Notes: generated from the letters alone by a model not told the origin. DNA of 64,000 nucleotides from Candidatus Rickettsia kotlanii (GCA_030295365.1 AP027062.1:82001-146000), one strand, 5' to 3'; counted from the first letter of the stretch, positions 28,795-40,365 are shown. Program-made: numbers and translations.

Positions 28795-29721
28795 ATGGCT
28801 AAAAAATTAAAACATGATTCATTAGTAAAAATCATAATGAACGACCCAGTAGTAGCACAAGAATTTTTGGAATATTATCTACCCGATGATTTTAAGAGTT
28901 TAGTAGATTTATCAAAAATAACGGTAGCACAAGAAAGCTACATTGAGGAATCTTTAAATAAGAAATATAGTAATATAACATATAAAATTAGCACTAATAA
29001 TAAAGAAGAAGCATTTGTTTATGTATTAGTAGAGGCCCAATCAACAATTGATTATTGGACGGCTTTGCGGTTATGGAAATATACACTATTATTTGTGAAA
29101 GACATAAGCAAGGAAAGGATAAATTGCCGCTAGTTTATAATTTAGTGATTTACAACGGTAAAGAAATTTATAATGCTCCAAGAAATCTGTGGGGTTTATT
29201 TACCGATAGTGTGATGGCAAAGAAATTAATGGCAGAAGATTATCAATTAGTAGATTTGCAAGCTATAACAGATGATAGAATCGTCAAGAAAAAACATTTA
29301 GGTATGCTAGAATATATGATGCAGCATATCCATATACAGGATATGATAAAACTATGGGAGAAGTTTTTAACAGAGTTTAAGCATATTATAATATTGGATA
29401 AAGAAAAAGGTTATATTTACCTAAGATCGTTCTTATGGTATACTAACGCAAAATTATCAAAACAAAAACAACCGGAACTAGTAGAAGTATTGGATACACA
29501 TCTATTACCGCAAGATAAGGATACTATTATAAAAACTATCGCTGATACATATAGAGATGAAGGAAAGGTGCAGGGTATTGAGATAGGCAAAGCTGAGGGC
29601 GAACAGATAATAAGGCAGTAATTATAGCGAAGGGAATATTCAGTCAGGACTTTAAAACTCCTGTTATTGCCAAAATGACAGGTCTTCAAGAAACTTTTGT
29701 TCGCTCAATTGTAAATAAGTA
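28795..29721 (+). pseudogene. Broken Rpn-family nuclease (PD-(D/E)XK, transposase-like)
   Basis: The first frame (28795-29133) encodes HDSLVKIIMNDPVVAQEFLEYYLP and VYVLVEAQSTIDYWTALRL, the catalytic LVEAQS (E-x-Q) core of the Rpn/YhgA-like family. A shift around 29085 moves the text to the next frame (ERHKQGKDKLPLVYNLVIYNG…). A second shift near 29620 leads to IIAKGIFSQDFKTPVIAKMTG, ending at 29721. Rpn proteins promote recombination in enterobacteria. Broken copies are common in Rickettsia genomes. No function is expected here. Confidence 0.8.
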
Positions 29722-29843
29722 ATTAATCATGCAAGCACCACTTACACAAATCCTAAATATCCATATCCTTCCAAAGAAAAGCATCTATTGTCACAATCAC
29801 ATATAACCTTTATAATAATATTCTTGAATCAACTACAAAATCT

Positions 29844-32282
29844 ATGAAAGAATTTCCAAAAAATTATAATTTTACTGAAAATGAAAAAAAGTGGCAGCAA
29901 ATTTGGCAAGAGAAACAAATTTATGCTTATAATCCAAACATTGCAAAAGAAGAAACCTATGTAATCGATACTCCGCCTCCGACAGTTTCAGGGCAGTTAC
30001 ATATCGGTCATGTTTATAGCTATACGCAAACCGACTTTATTGTACGTTTTCAGCGTATGATGGGTAAAAATATCTTTTATCCTATGGGTTTTGACGATAA
30101 CGGGCTACCGACCGAGAGACTTGTTGAAAAGCAGAAACAGATCAAAGCTTATAATATGGATCAATCTGAATTTATAAAAATTTGCGAAGAGGTAGTAGAA
30201 AGTGAAGAAGAAAAGTTTAGAAGTCTATTTAACCAAATAGCTTTATCGGTTGATTGGAGTTTAGAGTACCAAACTATTAGTCCGTTATCACGAAAAATAT
30301 CACAAATGTCTTTTCTTGATTTAGTACAAAAAGAGGAAATTTATCGTGCTAATCAACCGATTTTATGGGATCCGGTAGATGGTACAGCTCTTGCCCAAGC
30401 CGATGTTGAGGATAAGGAAAAAACCTCTTTCATGAATTATATTACGTTTAATACCGAGCAAGGAGACCCGCTGACTATAGCCACTACCAGACCTGAGTTA
30501 TTACCGGCTTGCGTAGCCGTATTTTATCACCCTGACGATGGACGTTATAAGCATCTAGCAGGTAAATCAGCTATAACCCCACTTTTTAATGAGCAAGTTC
30601 CACTGCTTGCTGACCCTTTAGTACAACAAGATAAAGGTACGGGACTGGTAATGTGCTGTACGTTTGGTGATCAAACGGATATTACTTGGTGGAAGACGCA
30701 TAATCTACCGTTAAAAACTATTATCACTAAAAAAGGCACAATAGACTTCCAACATGAAACTTCTATAGATGGATTGAAAATTAAAGAAGCTCGAACAAAA
30801 ATAATAGATATTTTAAAAGAACAAGAGTTGCTTATTAAACAAGAAGACATCACTCATACCGTTAAATGTGCCGAGAGGTCAGGTGCTCCTCTTGAGATAT
30901 TAACTGTACCGCAATGGTTCGTTAAAACTATATCACATAAAGAAGAATTGCTTAAAAGAGCGAATGAGTTAAATTGGCATCCTAAAAATATGAAGATTCG
31001 TTTAGAGAATTGGATTAATGCCATTAGTTGGGATTGGTGTATAAGTAGGCAGCGTTATTTTGGTGTGCCTTTCCCTGTTTGGTACTCTAAAAGAGTAGGT
31101 GAGGAAGGAAAAATCTTATATGCCGATGTTACGCAGCTGCCTATCGATCCGTTAAAAGATTTGCCTATGGATTATAGTAAAGAGGAAGTAGAACCTGATT
31201 ATGACGTAATGGATACTTGGGCAACAAGTTCCATTTCGCCTCAACTTTCTACTCATGGGATTTCTGATGATTGCGCTATTAATAAAGATAGCCACGATAA
31301 ATTATTTCCGATGGATTTAAGACCTCAAGCACATGAAATTATCAGAACTTGGGCGTTCTATACTATTTTAAAAGCTCATTTACACCAAAATACTTTGCCG
31401 TGGAAAAACATCATGGTAAGCGGTTGGTGTTTAGCTGAAGATCGAAGTAAAATGTCAAAATCTAAGGGCAATGTTTTAGTTCCTGAAAAACTGCTAGAAC
31501 AATATGGTTCCGACGTGATACGTTATTGGTCGGCAAATTCAAAGCTAGGTGCTGATACCGCCTATTCTGAAGACGTTATGAAAAACGGCAAAAGGCTTGT
31601 TAACAAGCTATGGAATGCCGCTAAATTTGTTTTTATACATTTTGATAAATTGAAAGGTGAAGATAAAAAAGCGAGTTTACTCGATATTAAAGAAAAAATT
31701 ACTAACGAGTTTGATAAATGGATGGTTAATAAGCTAGTGGAATTAGTTAAGCTAGCTACAAATGAGTTACAAAACTACGAATATGCAAATGCTATGCATC
31801 TGACGGAAAAATTCTTTTGGGTGGTATTTTGTAATAATTATTTAGAAATAAGCAAAACAAGAAGCTATGATGAGGAAAACAAAAATCCACAAGGACAATA
31901 TAGTAGCATATTAACTTTATATCATGTTATGCAAACATTACTGAAACTATTTGCACCTTTCATGCCGCATATTACCGAAGAATTATACCAAATATTATAT
32001 AATGAAAATTCTATTCATGTTAAAGGTAGCTGGGTTAATTACAGTGACTTAAATTATGAAATCGATGCAAAAGGAGCAGAAGGGCTGCTTGAAATACTAG
32101 ATATCGTCAGAAAATTTAAAACTGAGAAGAATCTATCTATAAAAGCTCCAATAAAATTGCTTGAAGTTAGCGGCATAGTATTATCTGCAGAATTAGCAGA
32201 AGATTTAAAAAACGTCACATCGGCAGAAGAAATACAATTTGAGATGAAAGATGATAAAATTAAAGTCAATATTATTCTTTAA
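29844..32282 (+). CDS. valS: Valyl-tRNA synthetase (short, archaeal-type)
   Basis: A class I synthetase with [20 protein letters not shown] (HIGH) and [13 protein letters not shown] (KMSKS). The editing domain contains [13 protein letters not shown]. At 812 residues it lacks the long C-terminal coiled-coil extension of most bacterial ValRS (about 950 residues). The start [21 protein letters not shown] also differs from the bacterial form. This fits the known observation that rickettsial ValRS is of the archaeal genre, an old horizontal acquisition (established knowledge). Its 3' end overlaps the original start of the broken LicD gene. Confidence 0.96.
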   Translation: MKEFPKNYNFTENEKKWQQIWQEKQIYAYNPNIAKEETYVIDTPPPTVSGQLHIGHVYSYTQTDFIVRFQRMMGKNIFYPMGFDDNGLPTERLVEKQKQIKAYNMDQSEFIKICEEVVESEEEKFRSLFNQIALSVDWSLEYQTISPLSRKISQMSFLDLVQKEEIYRANQPILWDPVDGTALAQADVEDKEKTSFMNYITFNTEQGDPLTIATTRPELLPACVAVFYHPDDGRYKHLAGKSAITPLFNEQVPLLADPLVQQDKGTGLVMCCTFGDQTDITWWKTHNLPLKTIITKKGTIDFQHETSIDGLKIKEARTKIIDILKEQELLIKQEDITHTVKCAERSGAPLEILTVPQWFVKTISHKEELLKRANELNWHPKNMKIRLENWINAISWDWCISRQRYFGVPFPVWYSKRVGEEGKILYADVTQLPIDPLKDLPMDYSKEEVEPDYDVMDTWATSSISPQLSTHGISDDCAINKDSHDKLFPMDLRPQAHEIIRTWAFYTILKAHLHQNTLPWKNIMVSGWCLAEDRSKMSKSKGNVLVPEKLLEQYGSDVIRYWSANSKLGADTAYSEDVMKNGKRLVNKLWNAAKFVFIHFDKLKGEDKKASLLDIKEKITNEFDKWMVNKLVELVKLATNELQNYEYANAMHLTEKFFWVVFCNNYLEISKTRSYDEENKNPQGQYSSILTLYHVMQTLLKLFAPFMPHITEELYQILYNENSIHVKGSWVNYSDLNYEIDAKGAEGLLEILDIVRKFKTEKNLSIKAPIKLLEVSGIVLSAELAEDLKNVTSAEEIQFEMKDDKIKVNIIL

Positions 32283-32904
32283 AAATATTATAGGTTTAAT
32301 ATTAATTATATTTGCTGGGATATTTTTTATGCTTATATATTAGAACATGGCTGGTGATATGTAACCTTTTAAGTGATGGACAAGTAAAAAATACAGGATT
32401 AGCGAGAAAAAAGCTATTGCCCTTTATCATTTAATGAAAGACACTCATGAGCTACTTGGTAAGAATAATATTAATTATTGGATAGACGGCGACACTCTGC
32501 TTGGAGCCGTTAGATATCAAGGCATAATTCCTTTTGACAATGATTTAGATATCGGTATATTTCTACAACAAATATTACCGCAATTTAAGCAACTCGGTTA
32601 TACTGTTTTCTATGAGAGAGCTTATAATATATGCAAAAAAGATTGTTTAGATATTTTTATTTTTCATAAAGAACAAAACAAATTTATATATACTAATCTA
32701 GCGGTTCGAAATAAGTATCTGAAGAGTTCATTTTATGATAATGAATTATATCCTTTTAAAAAATATACATGCGGTAGTATAGGGGTTTACGGTCCCACTG
32801 ATCCTATAGGAAATCTAAATAGGCAATATCCAGAATGGGATAAATATGCAGTGATAGAGCAGTCCTGTAGCTTATTTTTTATCGAATATCAAGAAAAAAA
32901 CTAA
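32251..32904 (+). pseudogene. Broken LicD-family gene with N-terminal membrane anchor
   Basis: ATG 32251, inside the valS 3' end, opens [20 protein letters not shown], a membrane anchor, and stops at 32341. One frame shift later [17 protein letters not shown] continues, and after a second shift (in an A-run near 32411) comes the LicD core: [43 protein letters not shown]. LicD proteins transfer phosphocholine or other phospho-substituents to surface glycans. The 156-codon frame from 32434 could be translated alone, but it lacks the anchor. Confidence 0.65.
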
Positions 32905-33207
32905 ATTTATATTAACGCCGGAATTGTTAAAACTGGTTCAGCCACTCAAACCGCTAGCAGATAAAGTAGTCAATTCAGCTACATTTAGAGTAGTATGTGT
33001 AAGGATACAGCTTATAATTAAATGTCTAATTGGTAATGACTATTTCGATATAAGCAACGAAATAGTCATATGATTTACATTTGCCTAGACTACCTTTTTT
33101 GCAAAAATTCATATCAAACAAGTTGAGATAAGAAAGTAATAACCGGTACTATCCATAAACCCGCGGTTTATTAAAGCAAGAACCCGAAATAGCTTGTTTA
33201 TTTTTAC
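32905..33207. other. Intergenic region with a 12-bp stem hairpin
   Basis: The notable structure is ATGACTATTTCG (33036-33047) paired perfectly with CGAAATAGTCAT (33058-33069) around a 10-base loop. There is no run of T after it, so it is not a classic intrinsic terminator. The rest holds no recognisable gene. Confidence 0.55.
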
Positions 33208-34154
33208 TTAAAAACTAAACCTAGGTTTAAGTAATTCATGAAAATATTTTAAGCTTGAAGAAACGACTGAGTCACTTACTTTTGCTTCCACTAAAATCCA
33301 CGGTTGGTTATCTTTTGTTATTACTAAATCGACTTCACGTTTTTGTTTATCATGCAGATAGTATAAAACAAAATCACCAAGCCCTGTTTCGTTCCAAAAA
33401 TATACGGCTTTTAAAAGGTGAGAAGCTACAAACTTTTCAAATCTCGCTCCTATATCTTTTATTTGCGACCAAGCCCAAAGGTAAATTGGGGGATCTTTTA
33501 TCAAACTTTTTACAACATTTTTAGACCAAGGTTTGATAGCAAAACAATAATAATGCTTTTCCAGCAAAGAGAGCCATCTTCTTATTGTTTAGTCTGAAAC
33601 TCTAACTTTGTTAGCAAGGTTTGTATAGCTTATTAATGAGCCTGCTTGCGCATTTATAATGCTAGCAAGTAATTCTAACGAATAAATTGATATTTTTTAG
33701 GCTTTTTATATAATTAATGTCATTATCAAAATTTTTAGCTATTTCAGATACCGATAACGGATGCACAGTTAAACTTATATAACATCCCATTAGGCTATCG
33801 CCGCCTTTTTCATATATATTTAATTTGGCACTAACTGTTATAATAAATTCAATATTTTCTCCGAATTTATCATAAAATCCTTTTACAAGATTTTTCCAAT
33901 CTTTATATTTGTGAATTTCATCTAATATTAAGCACGGTTTCTTATCGGATATAGTAGAAAGTAGATTTTTAAAAAGTTTGGTGTGTTTGTTTAAGATTTT
34001 ATTTCTATCTTCTAGATAATCCCAATTTAAATAAATTGGATTAGGATGAGGCTTAATTAGTAGTTTTTCCTACTTGCCTTGCTCCGCTTATAAATACAAG
34101 CTTACCGTAATTTGTTAGGTATTCTTCAACTTGCTTTTTATATAACCTATCCAT
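33208..34154 (-). pseudogene. Broken AAA ATPase/DUF4143 gene
   Basis: ATG 34154 opens MDRLYKKQVEEYLTNYGK, then Walker A GARQVGKTT. After frame breaks come PCLILDEIHKYKDWKNLVKG (Walker B), TVHPLSVSEIAKNF and the C-terminal DUF4143 part (IYLWAWSQIKDIGARFEKFVA, KREVDLVITKDNQPWILVEA) ending at 33208. It is the same family as the intact gene at 11493-12635 but a different subgroup, judging by low residue identity. At least three frame breaks are present. Confidence 0.78.
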
Positions 34155-34577
34155 TATAATATTTCCATAAGTTTATAAAAATATTATAGGCTAATATCGA
34201 AACAGTCTTACTGTAGTATTGAAATTGAGCATTGCCTAGAAAAAGTTGTTTTATAGTTTAGCCTTCTAATGTTATTCCCACGAAAGCGGGAATGCTTTGT
34301 TGCGTGTACCAGTTTCCTAATTGTCATCCTGCGACTTGATCGTGGGATCCAGTTTAAAACATTAAAATTTTAGTATTTTAAGTTTTTTTGGATATCGTCA
34401 AGCCATGGCATAACACCGAACGGGTTTTTCGGTCTACACAACAAGACCTACGCAGGCATGACATAAAATGAGCCATGCAACAACACCTGTAGTAACTCGC
34501 AATGACTATATCAACCTTTTCTAGGCAATACCAAAATAATTAGTACAAATTACTTTAGTATTATTTAACATTAAACT
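34155..34577. repeat. Cluster of palindromic repeat pieces (families A, B, C)
   Basis: Family A half-arm ATTCCCACGAAAGCGGGAATG (34274-34294); family C pair TGTCATCCTGCGACTTGATC…GGATCC and TTGGATATCGTCAAGCCATGG (34322-34412); then GCCATGCAACAACACC and CTCGCAATGAC, the outer and inner arms of family B (34473-34504). They look like successive insertions or recombination between repeats. No gene is present before rmuC. Confidence 0.7.
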
Positions 34578-34589
34578 TTGCTTCATGCT

Positions 34590-35876
34590 ATGCCTTATTT
34601 ATTACCAGCTATTATAACTACACTACTTATTTTATTAGCGCTAATAATTTGGTTTTATGTAAAAACTCAAACCTTAAGGACACAGCTACAATTTTTATCA
34701 GAGCAGAATCTAGAAATTAGCAATAACAACCAATTATTAAATCAAGAAAAGATAGGATATTTACAGATAATTGAGCAATTGAAGTGTAAAATAGAATATC
34801 AAGAACAGACTATTAAGGATTCAGAAAAAATAAGAGAAGAGTCATTTTCATCGGCTAAAGCTGCGTTATTTGATTTAGGTCAAGATTTGTCTAAGCAATT
34901 AATAGCGATACATAAAATGGAAAACACGGCGGCAAGAGAGCTAGCCGAGAAAAATATCGCTACTGCTTCAGGAAAATTTAATAGTGAGTTTGAGCGGTTA
35001 ATTACGATGGTGGGAGCATTAAATAAAGATATAGAGCAATCAAAAGGTACGGTTGATTTGATAAAACAGTCTCTGCTTTCTCCGATCGGGGCGGGGCTAC
35101 TTGCTGAGATTACCCTTGAGAATATCTTAAAATCTTCGGGCTTACGTCCTAATTTAGATTTCATTATGCAATACGGTCTAACTACACCAGATAGCGGAAA
35201 GCTAAGACCTGATGCGCTCATTTTTCTTCCTTCCGGTAATTTAATGGTTATTGATTCTAAAGCTTCAAAGTTTCTTGTAAACGAGCAAGATAATAACATG
35301 AGTCTTAATAAAACTATGAATTACCATTTAAAATCTTTAGCGAATAAAGACTATGCCGCAAATATTTTAACTAATCTAAACAAAAAGGATCAGAGCTTTA
35401 ACAATGTTATTACTTTAATGTTTTTGCCGACTGAACAAGCGGTTGAGAAAGTTATTGCAGCCGACCCTGAATTTTTACAAAAAGCTTGGGGCTGTAATAT
35501 CTTTCCGGTAGGACCTAGCGGACTTATGAATATGCTATCATTTGCAAAATTTCAAATTACCGATCATCGCCGCTCGGAAAATTATAAGGTAATCATTGAA
35601 GAAGTGAGAAAGCTATTAAGCTCCATCGGTACTATGGCAGATTATTCTCAAAAGATTGGTAATAACCTGCATAATATGGTTACTAATTACGATAAATTTG
35701 CTGCTTCGTTTAATCGTAATTTAATGTCAAGAGTAAAGAATATTCAAAAACTCGGTATTGATTCAGGAAATAAAGCCATGCCGGCCACCTTAGAGCGTTA
35801 TCAAATCGTTTCCTCTAAATCTGAGATTATTGAAGTAGAAGCAGCAAATCCACCACAAATAGCAGAAAAATTATAA
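34590..35876 (+). CDS. rmuC: DNA recombination protein RmuC
   Basis: RmuC proteins limit inversions at short inverted repeats. The gene encodes an N-terminal membrane helix (LLPAIITTLLILLALIIWF), a long coiled coil (about residues 30-110), and the RmuC domain with a PD-(D/E)XK nuclease-like core, SGKLRPDALIFLPSGNLMVI followed by DSK. The start taken is the ATG giving MPYLLPAI; a TTG four codons upstream is also in frame. The gene is intact in a zone where neighbours on both sides are dead, which suggests it is under selection. A protein that restrains recombination at inverted repeats is of interest in a genome full of them (inference). Confidence 0.93.
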   Translation: MPYLLPAIITTLLILLALIIWFYVKTQTLRTQLQFLSEQNLEISNNNQLLNQEKIGYLQIIEQLKCKIEYQEQTIKDSEKIREESFSSAKAALFDLGQDLSKQLIAIHKMENTAARELAEKNIATASGKFNSEFERLITMVGALNKDIEQSKGTVDLIKQSLLSPIGAGLLAEITLENILKSSGLRPNLDFIMQYGLTTPDSGKLRPDALIFLPSGNLMVIDSKASKFLVNEQDNNMSLNKTMNYHLKSLANKDYAANILTNLNKKDQSFNNVITLMFLPTEQAVEKVIAADPEFLQKAWGCNIFPVGPSGLMNMLSFAKFQITDHRRSENYKVIIEEVRKLLSSIGTMADYSQKIGNNLHNMVTNYDKFAASFNRNLMSRVKNIQKLGIDSGNKAMPATLERYQIVSSKSEIIEVEAANPPQIAEKL

Positions 35877-36270
35877 ATAAATTTTCTCGTAATAGGTAAT
35901 TTAAATTTTTAACAATACTTAAGCATTTACCTACCGCCTAGGATTTAATTTATCTGTCTTTGTCACATTCTAAAAACAAAATATTTTATAATATTTACAA
36001 TAATCCGTATTCAAGAAGATAGTAGATCATGGTGGTTACTTTAATACAACTATAGGTTATTTGATACACTTAAAAGCTGCTCAAACACTTCTTGAATATA
36101 GCAAAAATTTTACTTTAGAGATTGATAATGTACCAAGCTTTTATGCATAGCGAAGTGCAGTCCTATGTCACCTCACCTTTTTTAATACATGCAACACTTA
36201 ATTCTGAAGATTCAATTATATTAAAAATGGACAGAGCACATTAAATAACGTAAATTTTACAACCTTAATC
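35877..36270. other. Region with an unidentified plus-strand gene remnant
   Basis: Plus-strand text DHGGYFNTTIGYLIHLKAAQ (from 36025) and, after a one-base shift, FMHSEVQSYVTSPFLIHATL to KMDRAH and a stop near 36244. It looks like the C-terminus of a degraded gene. No family was recognised. The first 100 bases hold nothing visible. Confidence 0.35.
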
Positions 36271-36359
36271 TAGGCTTTGTGGACATTTCTAAAAAGACTT
36301 AATTTTGGCTATTTTTTGCTGCAAAATAGCAAATCAATTAGCAGTGTCCACAAAACCTA
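36271..36359. repeat. Long palindromic element, family E, copy 2 (short form)
   Basis: The ends TAGGCTTTGTGGACA and TGTCCACAAAACCTA are reverse complements with one mismatch. Inside, ACTTAATTTTGGCTATTTTT and GCAAATCAATTAG match the copy at 50203-50367 almost base for base, but the central 70 bases found there are missing. The element overlaps the 3' end of the minus-strand dead gene and supplies its last codons (LGFVDTAN). Confidence 0.75.
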
Positions 36360-38224
36360 AGCATGGTACTTCTTCTGTAGGATCAATATCATCGTTTGTG
36401 CCTAAGACAACCTTATTAAGCCAAGTAAGGGTAGTAGCGGTTCGCTCGGCAATATTCTTGCCTGCACTAATAATTGCCTTACCGACATTAAAATCCGATA
36501 TAGCAGTTGTTAAAACATCTATTAAAGTTGCAAGACTTAAGAATTTTAAATCTTTAATAGACTCAAACAGTATTAAAGGTACTATCACTACATTCAATCT
36601 TGCCGTATCATTATAGTAAAACTTTTGAAAAAACATATCATTAGTTAATTTTTCGCTGGTGATATTTTCTATAACTTTATTGCCATAATATGTTGATACT
36701 AATAAAGAAGCAAGACACTGAATTTAACAGAAGTTGATGCATAAAACATTAGATCTTCATAAAAACAGATATAATCCAAAATCAGTGTGGCTATTGCCGA
36801 ACACATAGCAATACTCTTCCATCCATGATAGGTACTAATGTCTGATTCAATATTGTTAAAATCTATATCTTGATTGGTAAGTTTATTATATATTGCCTGA
36901 AGTTTTTTATTTACGTATTCTTATCTGTTTTGGAATGTTTATATAGTAACTGAAAATATGGTTTAATTTCTTCAACTGTACATTTCTTATGCTCAATTAA
37001 AGCCGGTACAATTTTATCATGCAAAAATTTAATTAATTTATTTTGCATAAAATTTGTAACCTTACTTTGTTCTTCTAATACTCCCTGTATACCATCGTAA
37101 AGCCCGTATATACAATTACACGATTAATAGTATCATTATTTAATAAATCAATAGAACCCTAAATTAGCAGCATATCTAAAACAAATCGCAATTGTACTTA
37201 CGGCATTATTAGCAAAGCTTGGAATGTGATCAAATAAAAATTTAACATCTTCAGCATTGTCATTGTTATTTTCTAATGCTTGAAACATATTATTATTCAT
37301 CTCTTTAGTTTGTCTATTTGATAAGGCCGTACTAGGAAAAGATAATAAAATTTTTAGCATCGCAAGGCTAGTGGTCGGTAAAGCACATAATTCATACCAA
37401 GGATCCTTTTCGTCGATTACTACAGAACGTAAAGCAATTACACCCACCACTATAAGAGAAACATAAGTAATTGCTATTTTACCTGAATTATTACTAACTA
37501 AAGCTGATTTTTAAGTTAACCAAGAAGCAATTTTGTGATCTTCATTATACTTATCACTAGCTTTTTCTATTCTAGTAAGACTTTGCTCTAATAAATTAAG
37601 ATAATTTGCAAAATTTAAATAAGCTTTTTTTACTATATTAAACTCGTTTTCATAAGAGGACGGTACATTTAAAGTGTTTGTAAGTAATATTGCTTTAGCT
37701 ATATAGCGATAAATAATACTCTATCATCATAGGATATGCCATAGCATCGATTTCTTTGGCTGATTTAATCAAGTATTAAGATTGAAATTATTTTTTAAAA
37801 ATACTTGGACTTTAGTAACTAGGGTACTATACTCTAATGAATTTATATCCCTTATATCATCTAGCATAGCATCAATGATATTCTTATTTTCTACTCCTAT
37901 TAACTTCTGTAGCTTTTTATACATAAAAAATGATCTCGATTATTTAGCTCTTCAAAACAATTGCTCCATTGAGAATGATCAATATTATTATCTTGATACT
38001 TGCCGGTAGCAGCTACTGTACTTAACATTGTTTCTAAATATTGAGTATAAATCAAACTTTGATCTAGTGTCGGTAGATTTAAAATTTTTATCACAGAACC
38101 ATATTTTCCATACCTCACCTAAATTAACACTAGCAAGTACTGTAGTAGTAGTTTGCCATAATCTTACGCCTAAATTTGATATATCATTATAATATTGTAT
38201 TATTACTTCTAATTTATTACTCAT
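36334..38224 (-). pseudogene. Remnant of a large unknown protein gene
   Basis: From ATG 38224: MSNKLEVIIQYYNDISNLGV and RLWQTTTTVLASVNLGEVWK, a shift, KILNLPTLDQSLIYTQYLET, then further pieces (DEKDPWYELCALPTTSLAML and FQALENNNDNAEDVKFLFDH around 37150-37450). It ends in KFLSLATLIDVLTTAISDFN and the repeat-derived LGFVDTAN at 36334. About 1.9 kb with many stops and shifts. The protein was helical and Leu/Asn-rich. No domain was recognised. Like the remnant at 12863-14629, it ends in a family E palindromic element. Confidence 0.6.
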
Positions 38225-38308
38225 AATTTTAATTAAATAAATATTAAAATATAAATCTTAATATTCAAATCTTTTATATAATCATTTATAATCTTTAATT
38301 ATTTTATT

Positions 38309-38452
38309 ATGAGAGAATATTAAAGTCACACACGAGCAACCCCAATTTATGATAAGAAAGAAGAGGATTGGGTTATAAAAGTTTTTAACCAAAAAACAAT
38401 AGTTGTGGATATAACATATCCTTTTTTATCTTCTATTTACAACAGGATCTGA
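38309..38452 (+). pseudogene. Short unidentified gene remnant
   Basis: ATG REY then a stop, then SHTRATPIYDKKEEDWVIKV and FNQKTIVVDITYPFLSSIYN to a stop at 38452. It could be the N-terminal piece of a gene. No homology is recognised. Confidence 0.25.
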
Positions 38453-38496
38453 TTAATGATATAAAAAATGTCAGTACCTGAATCGTTTATATTATA

Positions 38497-39628
38497 ATGA
38501 GAATACTAGTAACCGGAGCTAACGGCTTTATTGGATCATATATTATAGCTGTAATTATTAAAGAATAATTATAAAGTAATATGCTGTGTTAGAGATGTTG
38601 AATCGACCAGGCAAAAGTTCCCTACTGCAGAAGTGATATACTGTGATTTTAATACAAAACGGGATAAATAGATTAAACAACATAAATATGGTTATTAATA
38701 TATCAGGTGTGTTAACGTCTAGTCATGCTAATAATATTGACAATGTTCATATCAATGGTCCAAAGGCTCTATTTAAGGCTTGCACCCTTACTAACGTACA
38801 AATAATTATTCATATTTCAGCTCTTGGAATAGATGATGAAAAAAACACTGCTTATGCTTTAACTAAAAAAGCAGCTGAAGAATATTTACAAAAATTAGAA
38901 AATATAGACTGGATAATTTTACAACCGTCTTTTGTTTACGCAAGCGGTTGTTATGGTGGTACCTCGCTATTTAGGGCTCTTACAACATTACCATATTTTA
39001 TTCCTTTAATAGGTGATGGTTTACAACAATCCTAGAAAACTAATAAAATTTCCTTTAATATTCATTAAAATAGCAACTAAATTAGGGGATTGTCTAAAAA
39101 AATAGGACTCATTAATTCTACTACGTATAATATGTTACTTCAACCTAATATTGCTGATAAAAAAGATTTTATCGATTTTACTTCTATAATCCCTAGAAAC
39201 TTGCAACAAGGTTTTACAACCGAACCTTTAACCGTGTAATCCATATGGCACGCTAGGCTTTATTTTTTAAAACCTATAATAAAAATTGTCTTAGGACTAT
39301 TTTGGATAATGACAAGAATTATTTCAAGCATTTTTATTTATGATACTATTATGTAAATGATAATATCACTAGGATTTGATAAACAAATAGCACCTTACAC
39401 ATATTATATGGAAGCTGCTTTATAGATATTATTCTTGGAATTCTAATAATTATCAAAAATAAAATAAATAGGATATGTAGTTTACAAATTTTATTAATAC
39501 TAGCTTATACTCTACTATTAACATATCTTAAGCCAATATTGTGGCTAGATCCACTTGGTCCGATATTTAAAAATATTCTAATAATATTACTTACTTTAGT
39601 ATTCATGGCGATAGAACGAGATAAATAA
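38497..39628 (+). pseudogene. Broken SDR (NAD-binding) gene with DoxX-like C-terminus
   Basis: ATG RILVTGANGFIGSYIIAV is the Rossmann dinucleotide-binding start of an extended SDR/NmrA-like protein. After shifts come VVNISGVL-type text (NMVINISGVLTSSH), IIHISALGID, AYALTKKAAEEYLQ (Y-x-x-x-K catalytic pair) and WIILQPSFVYA. The far C-terminus (from about 39240) is hydrophobic with four helices (RIISSIFIYDTI, LDIILGILIII), as in SDR proteins fused to a DoxX-like domain. Its stop overlaps the ATG of the next dead gene (TAATG). At least four breaks are present. Confidence 0.72.
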
Positions 39629-40090
39629 TGGATTATCTTTTTATAAAAACTATTCATATTATTAGTTCTACTATTTTTTGGGTACTGGAATTGGTACTGT
39701 TTTTTTATGTGGTGGGCAAATAAAACCGGTGATTTGAATGCAACGGCATATGCAGCCTGCACTACAGTTATAGCTGATCTTCTTTTTACTACTCCAACTG
39801 CGATAATTCAACCGGTTAGCGGCATAGTATTAGTAAATATGCTTGCTATAATTATTCTGATTTATGTCTTACCTTAACTTATATCGGATACATAATCGTC
39901 GGTAGTTGTTGGTTCCCGGTGGTATGGATTCAAATTCAACTACAAAATATGGCACTTGAAGCATTAAAACAGCAAATTCCCCCTACCAGAAAAATATTAT
40001 AAATTACTTAAATTATGGCTCTACCTAGGCTGGCCGGCATTTATCAGTTTGAGTATTATTTTTTTCTTAATGGTATTTAAACCGCTATAA
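39628..40090 (+). pseudogene. Broken DUF2269-family membrane protein gene
   Basis: ATG DYLFIKTIHIISSTIF, a one-base shift in a T-run, then GTGIGTVFFMWWANKTGDLN and TPTAIIQPVSGIVLVNML. A second shift leads to WLYLGWPAFISLSIIFFLMV and the stop at 40090. The HIISS…GTGxG and PTAxIQPxSG motifs are those of DUF2269 integral membrane proteins. DUF2269 genes often follow SDR-DoxX genes, consistent with the overlap seen here. Confidence 0.7.
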
Positions 40091-40127
40091 AATACTAGTT
40101 TAGGATAAATTTTATACTAAATTAGTA

Positions 40128-40350
40128 TTGTCCCGTGGTCAAGCCGGCGTTGTTGTGTAGATACCAACCCATCATTGCAAGCAGTCGTAGGTCTTGTTGC
40201 AGGCTTGTTTATGTCATTCCCGCGTAGACGGGAATCCAGTAAAACATATAAAAAACTTGTGTTGTATACATTTACTTTATCACATGTGTAACTTCTTACA
40301 TCAATATCAAAGTTATTTTTCTGGATTCCCGCTTTCACGGGGATGACATA
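40128..40350. repeat. Palindromic repeat, family A, preceded by family B/C pieces
   Basis: The A copy is ATGTCATTCCCGCGTAGACG…GGAATCCAGTAAAACATATA to TTCTGGATTCCCGC…GGATGACATA (40211-40350). Before it, CCCGTGGTCAAGCC (C arm), GTTGTTGTGTAGATACCAAC (outer B arm) and CATCATTGCAAGCAG (inner B arm) lie in tandem. It fills the gap between the DUF2269 remnant and clpX (convergent). Confidence 0.75.
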
Positions 40351-40365
40351 GAGAAGAAATAATAT

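Noticed and set aside
28795-29721. Complete insertion sequence around the Rpn-like gene
   Set aside because: No terminal inverted repeats or target duplication were seen; it is a broken stand-alone gene.
33036-33069. Intrinsic terminator
   Set aside because: The 12-bp stem is perfect, but no T-run follows on either strand and no intact gene ends just before it.
36305-36616. Plus-strand 103-codon frame
   Set aside because: It is antisense to the better-supported minus-strand remnant and starts inside a family E palindrome.
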